A DNA stretch of 64,000 bases from Salipaludibacillus agaradhaerens (GTDB lineage: Bacteria > Bacillota > Bacilli > Bacillales > Salisediminibacteriaceae). Below are positions 25,361-34,275 of this stretch, piece after piece. Location: the NCBI RefSeq assembly GCF_002019735.1, contig NZ_KV917378.1, forward strand, positions 2,320,869-2,384,868, read 5' to 3'. Position 1 is the stretch's first letter. Every line of letters starts with the position of its first letter. A program made the position numbers and the translations under genes. The notes under the pieces were generated by a model, which was not told the DNA's origin, did not search any database, and saw only the letters and a list, made by a program, of their open reading frames with translations.

Positions 25361-26147
25361 TATGAAGCCGACTCAAAAAGCTCTTCATCAGTAAGGGAAG
25401 GGAAATTAGTATGGGTGGATCGTCCAGTTTAGGTGGGTAAAGCATGACATCTTGATGAGGGATAGAAGAAAACGGCTTGACCGTAATAGGGTATTTGGTT
25501 CTTGTTCGTAAGGTTTGATAAGGAAGCATGTAATCAATGGAAGTCATCCCCCACGAGACAGACGTAGCCATAAGGTAATATCTACCGGGTTTAACCTGTG
25601 TAAACCGGAAGTTTCCTTGGTCTAAGATGAGTGTGCCATAAAGCGGTCTCCCTTCTGGAATAGGCTTCGGAAAAAGACCAATGAGAATGATCCCCTTAAA
25701 AGGTTCTGATGTGCTCATCGTCCCTGTCATATCAGCGTATTCTCCTACATAATTGATCGATGACGTTGACCAGTTAGACAGCTTGCTTAGTGCTTCAAGA
25801 TGGCTTGGCGCTTCGTGCGCTGTCTTACGAAAACGAGAAGGAGATAGACCTATTCGTTGAGTAAAACGTGTAGTGAACGTGCCAAGACTCTGCTGTCCAA
25901 TTTCTAAACCGATATCACGTATAGTTAAGTCTGTTCGCAATAAGAGATCTTTGGCTTTTTGCATGCGTAATGATGCCACATAGTAGATTGGGGATAGACC
26001 TGTTTTTTGCTTAAAGAGCCGTGAAAAATGATAGGGACTGTAGGAAATATGGCGGGCTAAATGAGATAAAGACAAAGGGTCGTCTAAGTGTTGCTTCATA
26101 TACAGAATAGCGTCCTCTATTTCTGAATAGTGATTGACCTTCGACAT
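25356..26147 (-). CDS. AraC family transcriptional regulator
   Basis: A 263-residue regulator with the two AraC helix-turn-helices at the N-terminus (LSLSHLARHISYSPYHFSRL and LTIRDIGLEIGQQSLGTFTT, closing with RIGLSPSRFRK) and a C-terminal domain of about 150 residues that may bind an effector. This inverted order occurs in Rob/MarA-type and Bacillus regulators. It is the first gene upstream of the small-enzyme cluster and could control it. GGAGGAGACGA precedes the ATG. Confidence 0.9.
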   Translation of the reverse strand: MSKVNHYSEIEDAILYMKQHLDDPLSLSHLARHISYSPYHFSRLFKQKTGLSPIYYVASLRMQKAKDLLLRTDLTIRDIGLEIGQQSLGTFTTRFTQRIGLSPSRFRKTAHEAPSHLEALSKLSNWSTSSINYVGEYADMTGTMSTSEPFKGIILIGLFPKPIPEGRPLYGTLILDQGNFRFTQVKPGRYYLMATSVSWGMTSIDYMLPYQTLRTRTKYPITVKPFSSIPHQDVMLYPPKLDDPPILISLPLLMKSFLSRLHI

Positions 26148-26279
26148 TCGTCTCCTCCAAATCTAGTTTAATTTTAAGAACATTCATCATGATTATTAAG
26201 CACTCTAACAACTTAGTAATATAGTTAATATTCTTTCTTAACATTGAAAACCCTTTTTTCAGTCAGTCTTAATTAAGGC

Positions 26280-26603
26280 TCACACATCCATCAGGGGAAT
26301 GACATGATAAACCGGCTCCTCATAAGGGTGGATGTCTTCAATGATTTCTTTAACAGCTAGCACGTTGTTACAGTGGGTTTTAAATGTGACAAGGCATTCT
26401 GTGCCGTGGGATATCTTCCCTTCTTCCCCTTCAAATGGTTCGGCTCCTTCCAACGGTCTCCAATAACAATGAACATGGGAATAAGAGATAACATGATCAT
26501 AATTCCCCTGCCTAATGACAGCTGCTTCATTTAATTTATTTCTCAATAATGCTATGTATCCTTCTGGCATAAGAACCTCAATTTTTACGTGTGTGAACTG
26601 CAT
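26280..26603 (-). CDS. YqfO/NIF3-insert-like (CutA-fold) protein
   Basis: About 107 residues with VKIEVLMPEGYIALLRNKLN, then GNYDHVISYSHVHCYWRPLEGA and the end HPYEEPVYHVIPL. This is the stand-alone form of the domain inserted in YqfO/NIF3 proteins, related in fold to CutA and PII. Function is unknown; metal binding has been proposed for relatives. The ATG after AGGAGG is preferred to an earlier in-frame one. Confidence 0.8.
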   Translation of the reverse strand: MQFTHVKIEVLMPEGYIALLRNKLNEAAVIRQGNYDHVISYSHVHCYWRPLEGAEPFEGEEGKISHGTECLVTFKTHCNNVLAVKEIIEDIHPYEEPVYHVIPLMDV

Positions 26604-26715
26604 GTGTGCTGAGCCTCCTAAATCTTCGTCATTTATGAGCTGATTCGTTATGTATCCACGTATATCGTTGCTCGTCAAAAACAATTATATGATAAGAATA
26701 ACGTCTTTTCCCATC

Positions 26716-26756
26716 AAAAAGAACCCGAAACATTTTTAGATTAACGTCTCGGGTTC
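26716..26756 (-). terminator. Terminator of the acyltransferase gene
   Basis: GAACCCGAGAC and GTTTCGGGTTC pair, with a 14-base loop, then TTTTT on the minus strand. The stem includes the last codons and stop of the gene. Confidence 0.8.
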
Positions 26757-27880
26757 CAGACTGATCGCTTTAAAGCATTTAAATTGTTAAGGGGACCTGA
26801 TACTTGCTCCTGTTTTCTCCACTCTAAAGGTGACCGAGTGTTTAACGGGACAGGGAGCGTCTTTCCGAATAAATAACTCCTAAATGGGAGGATTGATGTT
26901 AATTTAACAACTAAGATAGACAATCCTATACATGTTACCGTCGCAATAATTAAGTACAGAAAAGGATGTATAAGATTTATTTGAGGCATAAAGTGAAGGA
27001 AGACCGTGTGCAACAAATAAATATTAAAAGAGTATCTGCTAATGATGAGTATAAGTGAAGGTGTCTTATTCACTTGGGAAGCGAGAAGTAAAATAAACGC
27101 TATAACTGCTGTCGTAAACAGGACGTAATCAATTCTTTTCGAGGAGACAACAGATAATATGTCGGTGCGAACGAGTCCGAAAATGAGCACAGTAATGAGA
27201 AATGGAAGCACGTATACATACTGTTTATAAGGTTTTAATTTTTCTATGATGGTGTGGTAATGCTTACCACTGTAATAACCGACTGTAAAATAAAACAACC
27301 AACCGAAGACAGGTAGCCAATGACCTCTCTGCCAAAAGTACTCACCTAACCCAGAGGCTGGGGGTGGCGTGAAGTGAAAGAATGACAAATAAGCCACATT
27401 TATAACAAAAGAGCCTACCAATACTAATCGTGGCGACCATACTTTTAACCGCTTCTCCATCAACATATGTAACAGATAAAATTGAAAAATAACGAGTACA
27501 AAATAACCGGTATAGCCTCCCATAAAGAGATTTAGAACCACCTGATTAATAAATGAACCGCCTATCTCCCTCGTAATAGTAGCGAAAATAACGCCCATAA
27601 AAATAAAAGGCACTAACAAAAACTTAATCCGCTTCACAAAAAAACCTTTCGGCACACCGTTGGCATAAGAACAAGAAAGTAAAAACTCCGAAATAAAAAC
27701 AAAAGTAGGGGTGCCAAATAGAAATATAAATCTTAAAGCAATTAAAAAGTATTCTTCTGCTTGACTCATTGTATCGACATAATGAGATAACGTCGTCGTA
27801 ATACTATGCGTTAAAACAACTGCAAGACAGGCTATGGCCCGCAACCAATAAATTTCTTTTATGACATTAGATCTACCCAA
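26741..27880 (-). CDS. Acyltransferase family 3 membrane protein (OafA-like)
   Basis: A 379-residue protein with about ten membrane segments. It begins EIYWLRAIACLAVVLTHSIT, where the His and upstream Arg match the acyltransferase-3 signature. Such enzymes transfer acetyl or succinyl groups to cell-surface polysaccharides or other exported molecules. The start is a TTG with GGGGGG 7 bases upstream. No surface-polymer genes lie nearby, so the substrate is open. Confidence 0.85.
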   Translation of the reverse strand: MGRSNVIKEIYWLRAIACLAVVLTHSITTTLSHYVDTMSQAEEYFLIALRFIFLFGTPTFVFISEFLLSCSYANGVPKGFFVKRIKFLLVPFIFMGVIFATITREIGGSFINQVVLNLFMGGYTGYFVLVIFQFYLLHMLMEKRLKVWSPRLVLVGSFVINVAYLSFFHFTPPPASGLGEYFWQRGHWLPVFGWLFYFTVGYYSGKHYHTIIEKLKPYKQYVYVLPFLITVLIFGLVRTDILSVVSSKRIDYVLFTTAVIAFILLLASQVNKTPSLILIISRYSFNIYLLHTVFLHFMPQINLIHPFLYLIIATVTCIGLSILVVKLTSILPFRSYLFGKTLPVPLNTRSPLEWRKQEQVSGPLNNLNALKRSVWNPRR

Positions 27881-28015
27881 TACAATGCCCCCCTGCCTGT
27901 AAAAGCGTCTCTAATTTACCCTTCGCAAAAAGCAAAGAGTCTTTAGGGGTTTTTGTTCGATTGTCCGCATCTAACAAATAAGTCAGGTCATGAGGGGCTA
28001 AGGCATTATCTCCTA

Positions 28016-28345
28016 TTAACACCTGTAAAGGACCAATCCTTCATGATTATGAAACAAAAAAATGGACAGCACGTCTCCCTCTTTTATACTCATAAATTTT
28101 TTAATTTCTGAGGGGATTCGGATTGTACCATTTTTGTTTACACTCATCTCATTATGATACGATTCAGGCCCAGGGCGAACAATTTTTATTTCATGTTGAT
28201 TATCACCAAAAATAACCGAAACAGACTCCCTTTGTAGGAATGGAAGCTTCTTTCTGAGTTCGTAGGGCAGGCGAACAGTTTGGTGTCGACTAAACGTACA
28301 CGTTAAATGTGTATTTATAAGGGTTAAGTGATGTGCATTCTCCAT
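28016..28345 (-). CDS. AbrB-like protein with two swapped-hairpin domains
   Basis: About 109 residues with two similar units: LTCTFSRHQTVRLPYELRKK followed by ESVSVIF, and MSVNKNGTIRIPSEIKKF followed by EGDVLSIFLF. Each matches the SpoVT/AbrB swapped-hairpin pattern (beta strand, R-x-P helix, G-D-x-L/V-x-I/V). AbrB domains usually dimerise to bind DNA; a tandem pair in one chain could be a single-chain version. GAGGAGG precedes the ATG, and TATAAT lies at 28367-28372 on the minus strand. Confidence 0.65.
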   Translation of the reverse strand: MENAHHLTLINTHLTCTFSRHQTVRLPYELRKKLPFLQRESVSVIFGDNQHEIKIVRPGPESYHNEMSVNKNGTIRIPSEIKKFMSIKEGDVLSIFLFHNHEGLVLYRC

Positions 28346-28366
28346 AATGATCCTCCTCAAAAGCCG

Positions 28367-28372
28367 ATTATA
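28367..28372 (-). promoter_or_regulatory. -10 element of the AbrB-like gene
   Basis: TATAAT on the minus strand, with only a weak -35 region 17 bp upstream, gives a short leader of about 15 nt. The rest of the 28.4-29.1 kb gap holds no supported gene. Confidence 0.45.
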
Positions 28373-29117
28373 ACTGTGAGTTTAGGAGATAAATATGAAA
28401 AAAGTTTAAAGACTGACCACGGATCAATAACATTGTATAAGACCCCTCCCATTACAAGTTGCGAGTTCGACTTAAACAAATGTTTAATACCTCTAGACTT
28501 ATCCTTTTGTAAAGAACCTAATTTCCCCATGATACACAATTACTTCACGGCACTTTCCTGCACAAAAAAACAAGCATTAGCACATCTTTGGCAATGGCTC
28601 TTAATCGTACTTCTTGTATTCAGATCTATATACTTTGTAAATAAGAGGACAAATACAATTGATATCATGAGTAAATGGTATTCACCGTTCTAATACTTGT
28701 TTGGCATACAAACACATGTCAGCACTTCCCAATCAAGAACATATACACTCGGCCATCATGTACCTTGCACTCTTTTAAACAGGCATTAAATAAGTGATGA
28801 CAAGCTTTGAGTCAATCGTTTAATAGTGTCATTTATCTATCATCAGTTTGGGATATCATTTCTTCCCTGCTCATCCTATGTACTTGTTTTATTATCCGAA
28901 AATGATGATCATTAAACAAAAAAATAACTTACAATTAAGAGGGGCGCCCAACAGCAACTCATGAGTGGAAAAATGGTTGGTAACGTGTTCTATTGATTGT
29001 CCGTTTTCTCGTTGACTCGTCTTCACTCTCTCCAATCAGTTTAATGACTTCTCACAAGACACCATTGACCTTCGCGTCTTTTCCCTAGAATGGACGTTTT
29101 ATTTAGCTCACTAATTG

Positions 29118-29146
29118 GTCACTTACTCCTACTAAGACTAAGTGAC
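29118..29146 (-). other. Stem-loop after the sensor kinase gene
   Basis: GTCACTTA / TAAGTGAC, 8 bp, 13-base loop, just after the stop codon. There is no T-run, so termination is uncertain. Confidence 0.4.
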
Positions 29147-29147
29147 A

Positions 29148-30593
29148 CTACTTCGCTTTTATGTACATATAAAAGCTTGAGCCTTTCCCCGGTTCACTTG
29201 TCACATCTACAAAGCCATCATGCGCCTCAGCAATTTGCTTAACGATGGCCAAACCTAAACCAGTCCCTCCATTGTTACGGCTTCGTGATGGGTCACCTTT
29301 ATAAAACCTTTGCCAAATGTAGGTTGTTGTCTTTTTATCCATTCCTTCACCTGTATCAGTGACTTTGAAAACGACGTTATCTTTTTCTAGATGACACGCT
29401 AAGCAGATTTTCCCGCCCACAGGCGTAAAACGAATCGCATTCTCTATTAAATTTATTAATGCTTGAGCCACTCTAAACGAGTCTAGCATCACAGTAGTGT
29501 TTTCCAGATTAGGGTCGATAGCTAAGGACGCTGTAATTTCTTTTTGATCGAACATGATTGCTCGACTTTCAATCAGAGCTTCCAGCCAGCTTCTAACATA
29601 TAGTGGCGCCACTTCTAATTGAATTTTCCCTTCTTCTAATTTAGTTAACAAGAAGAGGTCACTGACTAGATTTTCCATCCGTTTGGCTTCTTCATAGATG
29701 ACACTGAGGTGTCGCCGCCAGTCTTCCTGTTCTGCCTGAGTAGCATCTTTCATTAATGCTGAATAGCCTTTAATATACGTAATTGGCGTTCTTAAATCAT
29801 GAGAAATATGAGAGATAAATTGCCTTCTTGAATCTCTAAACTCTTTTAATTGGATTGTCATTTGCCGAATATTTTCACCAAGCCTACCTACTTCATCTTT
29901 ACCAGTCACATGCAACTCAATATCAAAATCTCCTTTAGCAATATCTTCAGTACGTTGACTCATTTCATTTAGAGGATTTGATATTTTGCGGGTTAAATAT
30001 GAAACTAGAACGTAACCAATCCCCAACGTTATCGCTCCCATCACGACCAAAAGAAGTAGGAGCTTTAATCGCGCACTGTTTAACTCCTCGGTATCTTGAT
30101 CAATAAAAACGTATCCAGTGGCTTCCCCTTCATCATTGCGAATGACAGCCGCCCCCCACACATGAGGAATATGGAATGCCATTTGCATCTTTACCTCGTC
30201 TATCATCACGTCTTCGTCAACAGCCTCAAGCCTCACTTTGGCTGTTTCTATAAACTCTAAATAATCTTCTATAAATGCAGTTAACACATTATCTGTAGAA
30301 AAAAGCACCCGACCTTCACTGTCTGTCATGATCAAATAACTATTTTTTCCTGCTTCTAGCTGATTTAAGTACTGATAGATATCCTCTCCTCGCTGTTCTG
30401 CTAAAAGGATTTCTGCGTGAGCACGTAACCGCTCCTCCACTTCATTCTTCAAATGCTCTTGATAGAAGTTGGTCGTTATCCAATGAGCACCGCCCACTAT
30501 GAGTAGAACGAGCACCATCAATACAGCCATCACCCATGTCGTGATTTTCTTCGCAAGGCTCTGTTTAACCGCCCTAATCAATGTGTTTATCAT
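29148..30593 (-). CDS. Sensor histidine kinase
   Basis: The 481-residue kinase has membrane segments at about 20-40 and 178-200, flanking an extracytoplasmic sensor of about 135 residues that looks like a double-Cache/PAS-like domain. HAMP follows (about 200-250), then HisKA with His265 in SHDLRTP and a HATPase domain with NLIENAIRF and GTGLGLAIVKQ. It overlaps the response regulator gene by 20 bp, so the two form a pair. The signal is not deducible. Confidence 0.92.
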   Translation of the reverse strand: MINTLIRAVKQSLAKKITTWVMAVLMVLVLLIVGGAHWITTNFYQEHLKNEVEERLRAHAEILLAEQRGEDIYQYLNQLEAGKNSYLIMTDSEGRVLFSTDNVLTAFIEDYLEFIETAKVRLEAVDEDVMIDEVKMQMAFHIPHVWGAAVIRNDEGEATGYVFIDQDTEELNSARLKLLLLLVVMGAITLGIGYVLVSYLTRKISNPLNEMSQRTEDIAKGDFDIELHVTGKDEVGRLGENIRQMTIQLKEFRDSRRQFISHISHDLRTPITYIKGYSALMKDATQAEQEDWRRHLSVIYEEAKRMENLVSDLFLLTKLEEGKIQLEVAPLYVRSWLEALIESRAIMFDQKEITASLAIDPNLENTTVMLDSFRVAQALINLIENAIRFTPVGGKICLACHLEKDNVVFKVTDTGEGMDKKTTTYIWQRFYKGDPSRSRNNGGTGLGLAIVKQIAEAHDGFVDVTSEPGKGSSFYMYIKAK

Positions 30594-31281
30594 CTTCTAT
30601 CACCTTATAACCGACTCCCCAAACCGTCTCAATAATTTCTTTATTATATCCTTCACTTTTCAACTTTTCCCGGATATTTTTAATATGGGCATCTACGGTT
30701 CGCAAATCCCCATCGTAACTCATGTCCCATTCAAGATCTAAAATCTGTTCTCGACTATAAACGCGGCCTGGATTAGAAGCAAGCCGATTTAGAATCGAGA
30801 ACTCTTTTTTTGTCATCACCATTGATTTATCATGATATGTTATCTCATATTTATTAGGGAAAAAATGTAGTCCTGCTATTTCAAACGAATAATCCGTGTC
30901 TCTTTGTATAAAGGACCTTCTAATGACAGACGTAATTCTAGCTACCAATTCCTTTGGTTCAAATGGTTTCACAATGTAGTCATCAGCGCCTAAATGTAAG
31001 CCTTTCACCACCCTGTCAGTATCACCTAATGCTGATATAAGAATGACAGGTATACGCTTATCCAGTTCTTCTCTTAGTGCTTTTAATAATTCAAAACCAT
31101 CAATTTCCGGCATCATAATATCTAATAATACAAGGTGGATGTCATTCTCTCTAATAACATTCAGCGCTTCCAAGCCATTGTTAGCTTCTAGTGTCGTGTA
31201 ATTTTCTTGACTTAGACAAAGCTTTATTAATAGACGCATTTCGCCTTCATCATCAACGATTAAAATATTTTTTCCTGTCAT
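30574..31281 (-). CDS. OmpR/PhoB-family response regulator
   Basis: A 235-residue regulator with an N-terminal receiver (acidic pocket DDE at 10-12, phosphoacceptor Asp54 in LLDIMMPE, Lys in VKPFEPKEL) and a C-terminal winged helix (SNPGRVYSREQILDLEWD, VDAHIKNIREKL, VWGVGYKV). It is cotranscribed with the kinase. AAAGGAGG precedes the ATG. The lipoprotein gene upstream ends with its own terminator, so it may be a target gene rather than part of the operon. Confidence 0.95.
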   Translation of the reverse strand: MTGKNILIVDDEGEMRLLIKLCLSQENYTTLEANNGLEALNVIRENDIHLVLLDIMMPEIDGFELLKALREELDKRIPVILISALGDTDRVVKGLHLGADDYIVKPFEPKELVARITSVIRRSFIQRDTDYSFEIAGLHFFPNKYEITYHDKSMVMTKKEFSILNRLASNPGRVYSREQILDLEWDMSYDGDLRTVDAHIKNIREKLKSEGYNKEIIETVWGVGYKVIEDDKHID

Positions 31282-31341
31282 TCATATGTCCTCCTTTTAT
31301 TTTCTATAGCACAAGACCTTATATGCTGTTTCACGCTTAAT

Positions 31342-31371
31342 AAAAAGGCTCTCTCTTGTAGATTGAGCCTT
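31342..31371 (-). terminator. Terminator of the His-rich lipoprotein gene
   Basis: AAGGCTC, 13 bases, GAGCCTT then TTTATT on the minus strand, directly after the gene and before the response regulator. Confidence 0.75.
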
Positions 31372-31382
31372 CATACCTTATT

Positions 31383-32675
31383 TTAATGATCCCCGTGTGC
31401 TCCGGAAATTTCAAGCTTTTCGTCTAAAATTCCTTGAACTTGAAAAGGCACCATCGTCTGGTCAGCTAATAAATACGAATGATTATAAGGGCCAGCCATT
31501 GGATTATCTTCAAATGTGGGCCTCACTTCAGCTAAATAGTCGAAAAGGTCATCACTTATATTGTTATTTTCTAGCCAGATAAGTGGTGCATGTTTCCCTA
31601 AATGACCTAAGGAAGCCCCTGCAATGGCCATCTCCGGTTTGTCAGATGACACAAAACTAAAGCCATGACCTGGGGTTGTTTGTCCCCACCCCACAAGTGT
31701 CTCTTCATCACGATATTTTGCAAATTCAATAGCCATTTGTTCAGGCGTGTTACCTGCTATACGCTCTACTTCCCCAAATTCAGCTAATTCAGTCAATGTT
31801 TCATCACTGATGGTCTCTTCATCTCCTAGTACGTACATGGCCGCTTCGCCACCTCGTTTTTCAAGCGCTTCTCGTGTTTCATCGGGTAAGCCATTAGCGC
31901 CTACATATAGTAACGACTCATTCATATGGGCAATCCAATTACTAGCAATCATTGTATAGAGCTGAGCCTCTTCCTCAGAGGAACCGATCAAAACAGCGTT
32001 CGGTGTCTCTTGAATAATGTCTGAAAAATACTGATCAACCTTAGCAGCAAAAGCGGCATTATTGTCCGCATTAAGCTCTTCAATACGGTAATCCTCCAGC
32101 TGAGAGCGTGCCTCTTCAGACATGTCCCCTATCACCATCAATTCAACCCCTTCATTATTTCCTTTAGGCTGAAGTCTTTCAATTTCTTGAGCTACCTCTT
32201 CTTCAATTTGACCATCTTCCATAAATAAAATGGGCCCATCATTAGGATGATGGATTAATGTTGTGCTTACAAGCGATTTTTGCCAATCATCAAGTGGTGC
32301 GATAATCACTGTATTAGGACGGTTTTCGTCATGAGTAGCCGGCCAAATAAGTTGTGACACATAGATAGACATCGTCAATTCAGCCGCTGTATCAAGCCTC
32401 GTCACATTTTTTGTTTGTGCATGGTGCACACTTTCATCAGCCAAAGGATTCATTTTATCAGGAGGTGAAGCAAAGTCATGATGCTGATCCTCATCATGTC
32501 CATGATCATTTATATCCATCTCATTTTGTTGCTTATTATTCTGTTCCAAATCATGAGTATCATTTTCGTTTTTTTCGTCAGGACTTACCTCCTCGTTAGG
32601 GTTTGCACATGCCGACATGATAAGTAGTAATGTTAAAGTAACAAAGGTTAACCTTATTTTTTTACTAATTGTCAT
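31383..32675 (-). CDS. His-rich lipoprotein with CWB2-like domain
   Basis: A 430-residue protein with a lipoprotein signal (lipobox MSAC, Cys23), then an acidic linker containing HGHDEDQHHD and further His, typical of Zn or Ni binding. The rest resembles cell-wall-binding repeat 2 proteins: VTRLDTAAELTMSIYVSQLI, ILFMEDGQIEEEVAQEIERL, and repeated ALIGSSEEEAQ-like strands. It also ends in HGDH. It is expected on the outer membrane face. I infer metal handling or envelope sensing; the family function is not settled. Confidence 0.65.
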   Translation of the reverse strand: MTISKKIRLTFVTLTLLLIMSACANPNEEVSPDEKNENDTHDLEQNNKQQNEMDINDHGHDEDQHHDFASPPDKMNPLADESVHHAQTKNVTRLDTAAELTMSIYVSQLIWPATHDENRPNTVIIAPLDDWQKSLVSTTLIHHPNDGPILFMEDGQIEEEVAQEIERLQPKGNNEGVELMVIGDMSEEARSQLEDYRIEELNADNNAAFAAKVDQYFSDIIQETPNAVLIGSSEEEAQLYTMIASNWIAHMNESLLYVGANGLPDETREALEKRGGEAAMYVLGDEETISDETLTELAEFGEVERIAGNTPEQMAIEFAKYRDEETLVGWGQTTPGHGFSFVSSDKPEMAIAGASLGHLGKHAPLIWLENNNISDDLFDYLAEVRPTFEDNPMAGPYNHSYLLADQTMVPFQVQGILDEKLEISGAHGDH

Positions 32676-33075
32676 TTGTCATTCCTCCTTCATTTAATCA
32701 CTGCGAGCTTATGTCCTCCACCACTGATAAAAGAGAGAAAACACCCTCCTCTTCCAACGTTCATTTTAGCTTTTCGTTATACTTTCCCGAAAACCTCATA
32801 CGCCTTTTCTACTTTTTCACACGTTTGATTTCAGTCTCATTAGCACCCACACCCTTTTATTTTCTTAAGCGATTATCAAGATGTCACAACTCCTGCAAGA
32901 AGGGAAGAGAAAAATATCGTATAACTACCCTAAATAACCATTTAGTTTTTAATAAGGACAAGTGATGGCAGTCATTCATTAATCTCATTTAGCTGACGAT
33001 AGACCTGCAAAAAAGCGTACACTTAGAGTTTAAAATCAATACATTTTCTATTTAGAATTGGTTCACATACTACAA

Positions 33076-33231
33076 ATAAAACGAACCTTCATCAGTGGGA
33101 GGTTTCGTCCTCCCCCCACTGATTAGTGGTTGAGTCAACCAGGACATTACCGACCGTTAGCTCCCGTCTAAGCAGATTTCTCTGCTCTCTATTTTGAGAC
33201 AGGCGTTTTACGGACGGTTATCTGTGATAAA
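33076..33231 (+). repeat. 157-bp family repeat, copy 7 (first of a tandem pair)
   Basis: Full-length copy: ATAAAACGAACCTTCATCAG, first stem GGGAGG...CCTCCCCCCACTGATTAG, second stem ending CGTTTTACGGACGG, then TTATCTGTGATAAAAC. It shares its last bases with the next copy. Confidence 0.9.
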
Positions 33232-33383
33232 ACGAAACTTCATCAGTGGGAGGTTTCGTCCTCCCCCCACTGATTAGTGGTTGAGTCAATCAGGACATTA
33301 CCGACCGTTAGCTCCACCTAAATAGAATGACTCTTCTTTCTATTTTGAAGCGGGAGATTTACGGACGGTTATCTGTGATAAAA
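33227..33383 (+). repeat. 157-bp family repeat, copy 8 (second of a tandem pair)
   Basis: Nearly identical to the copy before it in the first half, diverged in the second loop. Joined head to tail through a shared GATAAAAC. No other feature is seen in the 32.68-33.07 kb part of this gap. Confidence 0.9.
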
Positions 33384-33519
33384 CTGGCTAATAATGAAAA
33401 TGGGACGGACACTGTTTACTATAATGCTGCTTTTTGAAGAAAATATGAAGATTAACTTCTTCATTAAAAGAAGCAAGGGGCACACCTGTTAATTGATTAA
33501 AAGGAGTGTATAGACAAAT

Positions 33520-34092
33520 ATGATGATGGCGACCTTAGTTTTTATCGTCTTAGTGAGTCAGAGCATCAGCCCACTTATAATAAATAACCATGACGCATAC
33601 GCAAACAACATCCTATACGTTGAGAACCAGCAAATAGCTGAATCTCAAGCTTATACAACACTGAATGAACGTTTAACCGAACTGAGCAGTTCAGAGAGTA
33701 AAACTAGCAAACAAGCCACCCCAACTGTTAATGCGGACAGTTTAATTAACGATGCTAAAGGGTTAATTGGTTCACCATATGTTTGGGGCGGTACAACACC
33801 TGAGGGCTTTGATAGTAGTGGTTTTATTCATTATGTTTTTAAACAAAACGGGATAACCCTCTCTCGTACGCACCGTGAATATTGGGAGGAAGGTGAATCT
33901 GTTTCTGAGCCAGAACCGGGTGATGTTGTCTTTTTTGAAACATATCAGCCTGGCCCCTCACATGCAGGAATCTACATTGGCAATAACGAATTTATTCACA
34001 ACAGTTCTTCAAAAGGCGTGATCATAACGAGCATGGATAACCCTTACTGGAAACCAAGGTATATTGGCGCCAAACGGTATTTTAAACCTTGA
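33520..34092 (+). CDS. NlpC/P60-type cell wall protein lacking the catalytic Cys
   Basis: A 190-residue secreted protein: signal peptide (VFIVLVSQSISPLII, cleavage probably after AYA), a linker of about 45 residues and an NlpC/P60 domain (LINDAKGLIGSPYVWGGTTP). The normal catalytic motif DCSG is DSSG here (GFDSSGFIHYVF), coded GAT AGT AGT GGT, so the nucleophile Cys is Ser. The His positions (SHAGIYIGNN, FIHNSS) remain. Active members cut peptidoglycan stem peptides; this one is probably inactive or altered. AAAGGAG lies 13 bases before the first ATG, a long spacing. Confidence 0.85.
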   Translation: MMMATLVFIVLVSQSISPLIINNHDAYANNILYVENQQIAESQAYTTLNERLTELSSSESKTSKQATPTVNADSLINDAKGLIGSPYVWGGTTPEGFDSSGFIHYVFKQNGITLSRTHREYWEEGESVSEPEPGDVVFFETYQPGPSHAGIYIGNNEFIHNSSSKGVIITSMDNPYWKPRYIGAKRYFKP

Positions 34093-34122
34093 AGCTGTGA
34101 GACTTTACATTAATGGAAAAAG

Positions 34123-34157
34123 GCTTAAGAACAACGCATATTTCCTTAAGCAGTTTT
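34123..34157 (+). terminator. Weak terminator after the NlpC/P60 gene
   Basis: GCTTAAG, 15 bases, CTTAAGC then AGTTTTG. The T-run is short. Confidence 0.4.
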
Positions 34158-34226
34158 GAAGGTTAATGACACCTTCACTTCTTCACCAAAATAACCTTCT
34201 AATGTTCATTCCCATAGCCATGTGGA

Positions 34227-34255
34227 TTGACAAAAGTGGCAACCGTCACTAAGAT
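34227..34255 (+). promoter_or_regulatory. Sigma-A promoter of ywnA
   Basis: TTGACA (34227-34232), 17-bp spacer, TAAGAT (34250-34255), about 20 bp before the start codon. Confidence 0.75.
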
Positions 34256-34275
34256 GATGACATGGTGGTGATAAT

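Noticed and set aside
28328-28693. 121-codon plus-strand reading frame
   Set aside because: No ribosome site, it overlaps the AbrB-like gene start on the other strand, and its composition resembles translated non-coding sequence.
32669-32965. 98-codon plus-strand frame divergent from the His-rich lipoprotein
   Set aside because: No ribosome site at its start, no recognisable domain, and it lies across the promoter region of the lipoprotein gene.
33076-33383. Tandem repeats as a CRISPR array
   Set aside because: The unit is 157 bp with hairpins, there are no regular short spacers, and no cas genes are near.
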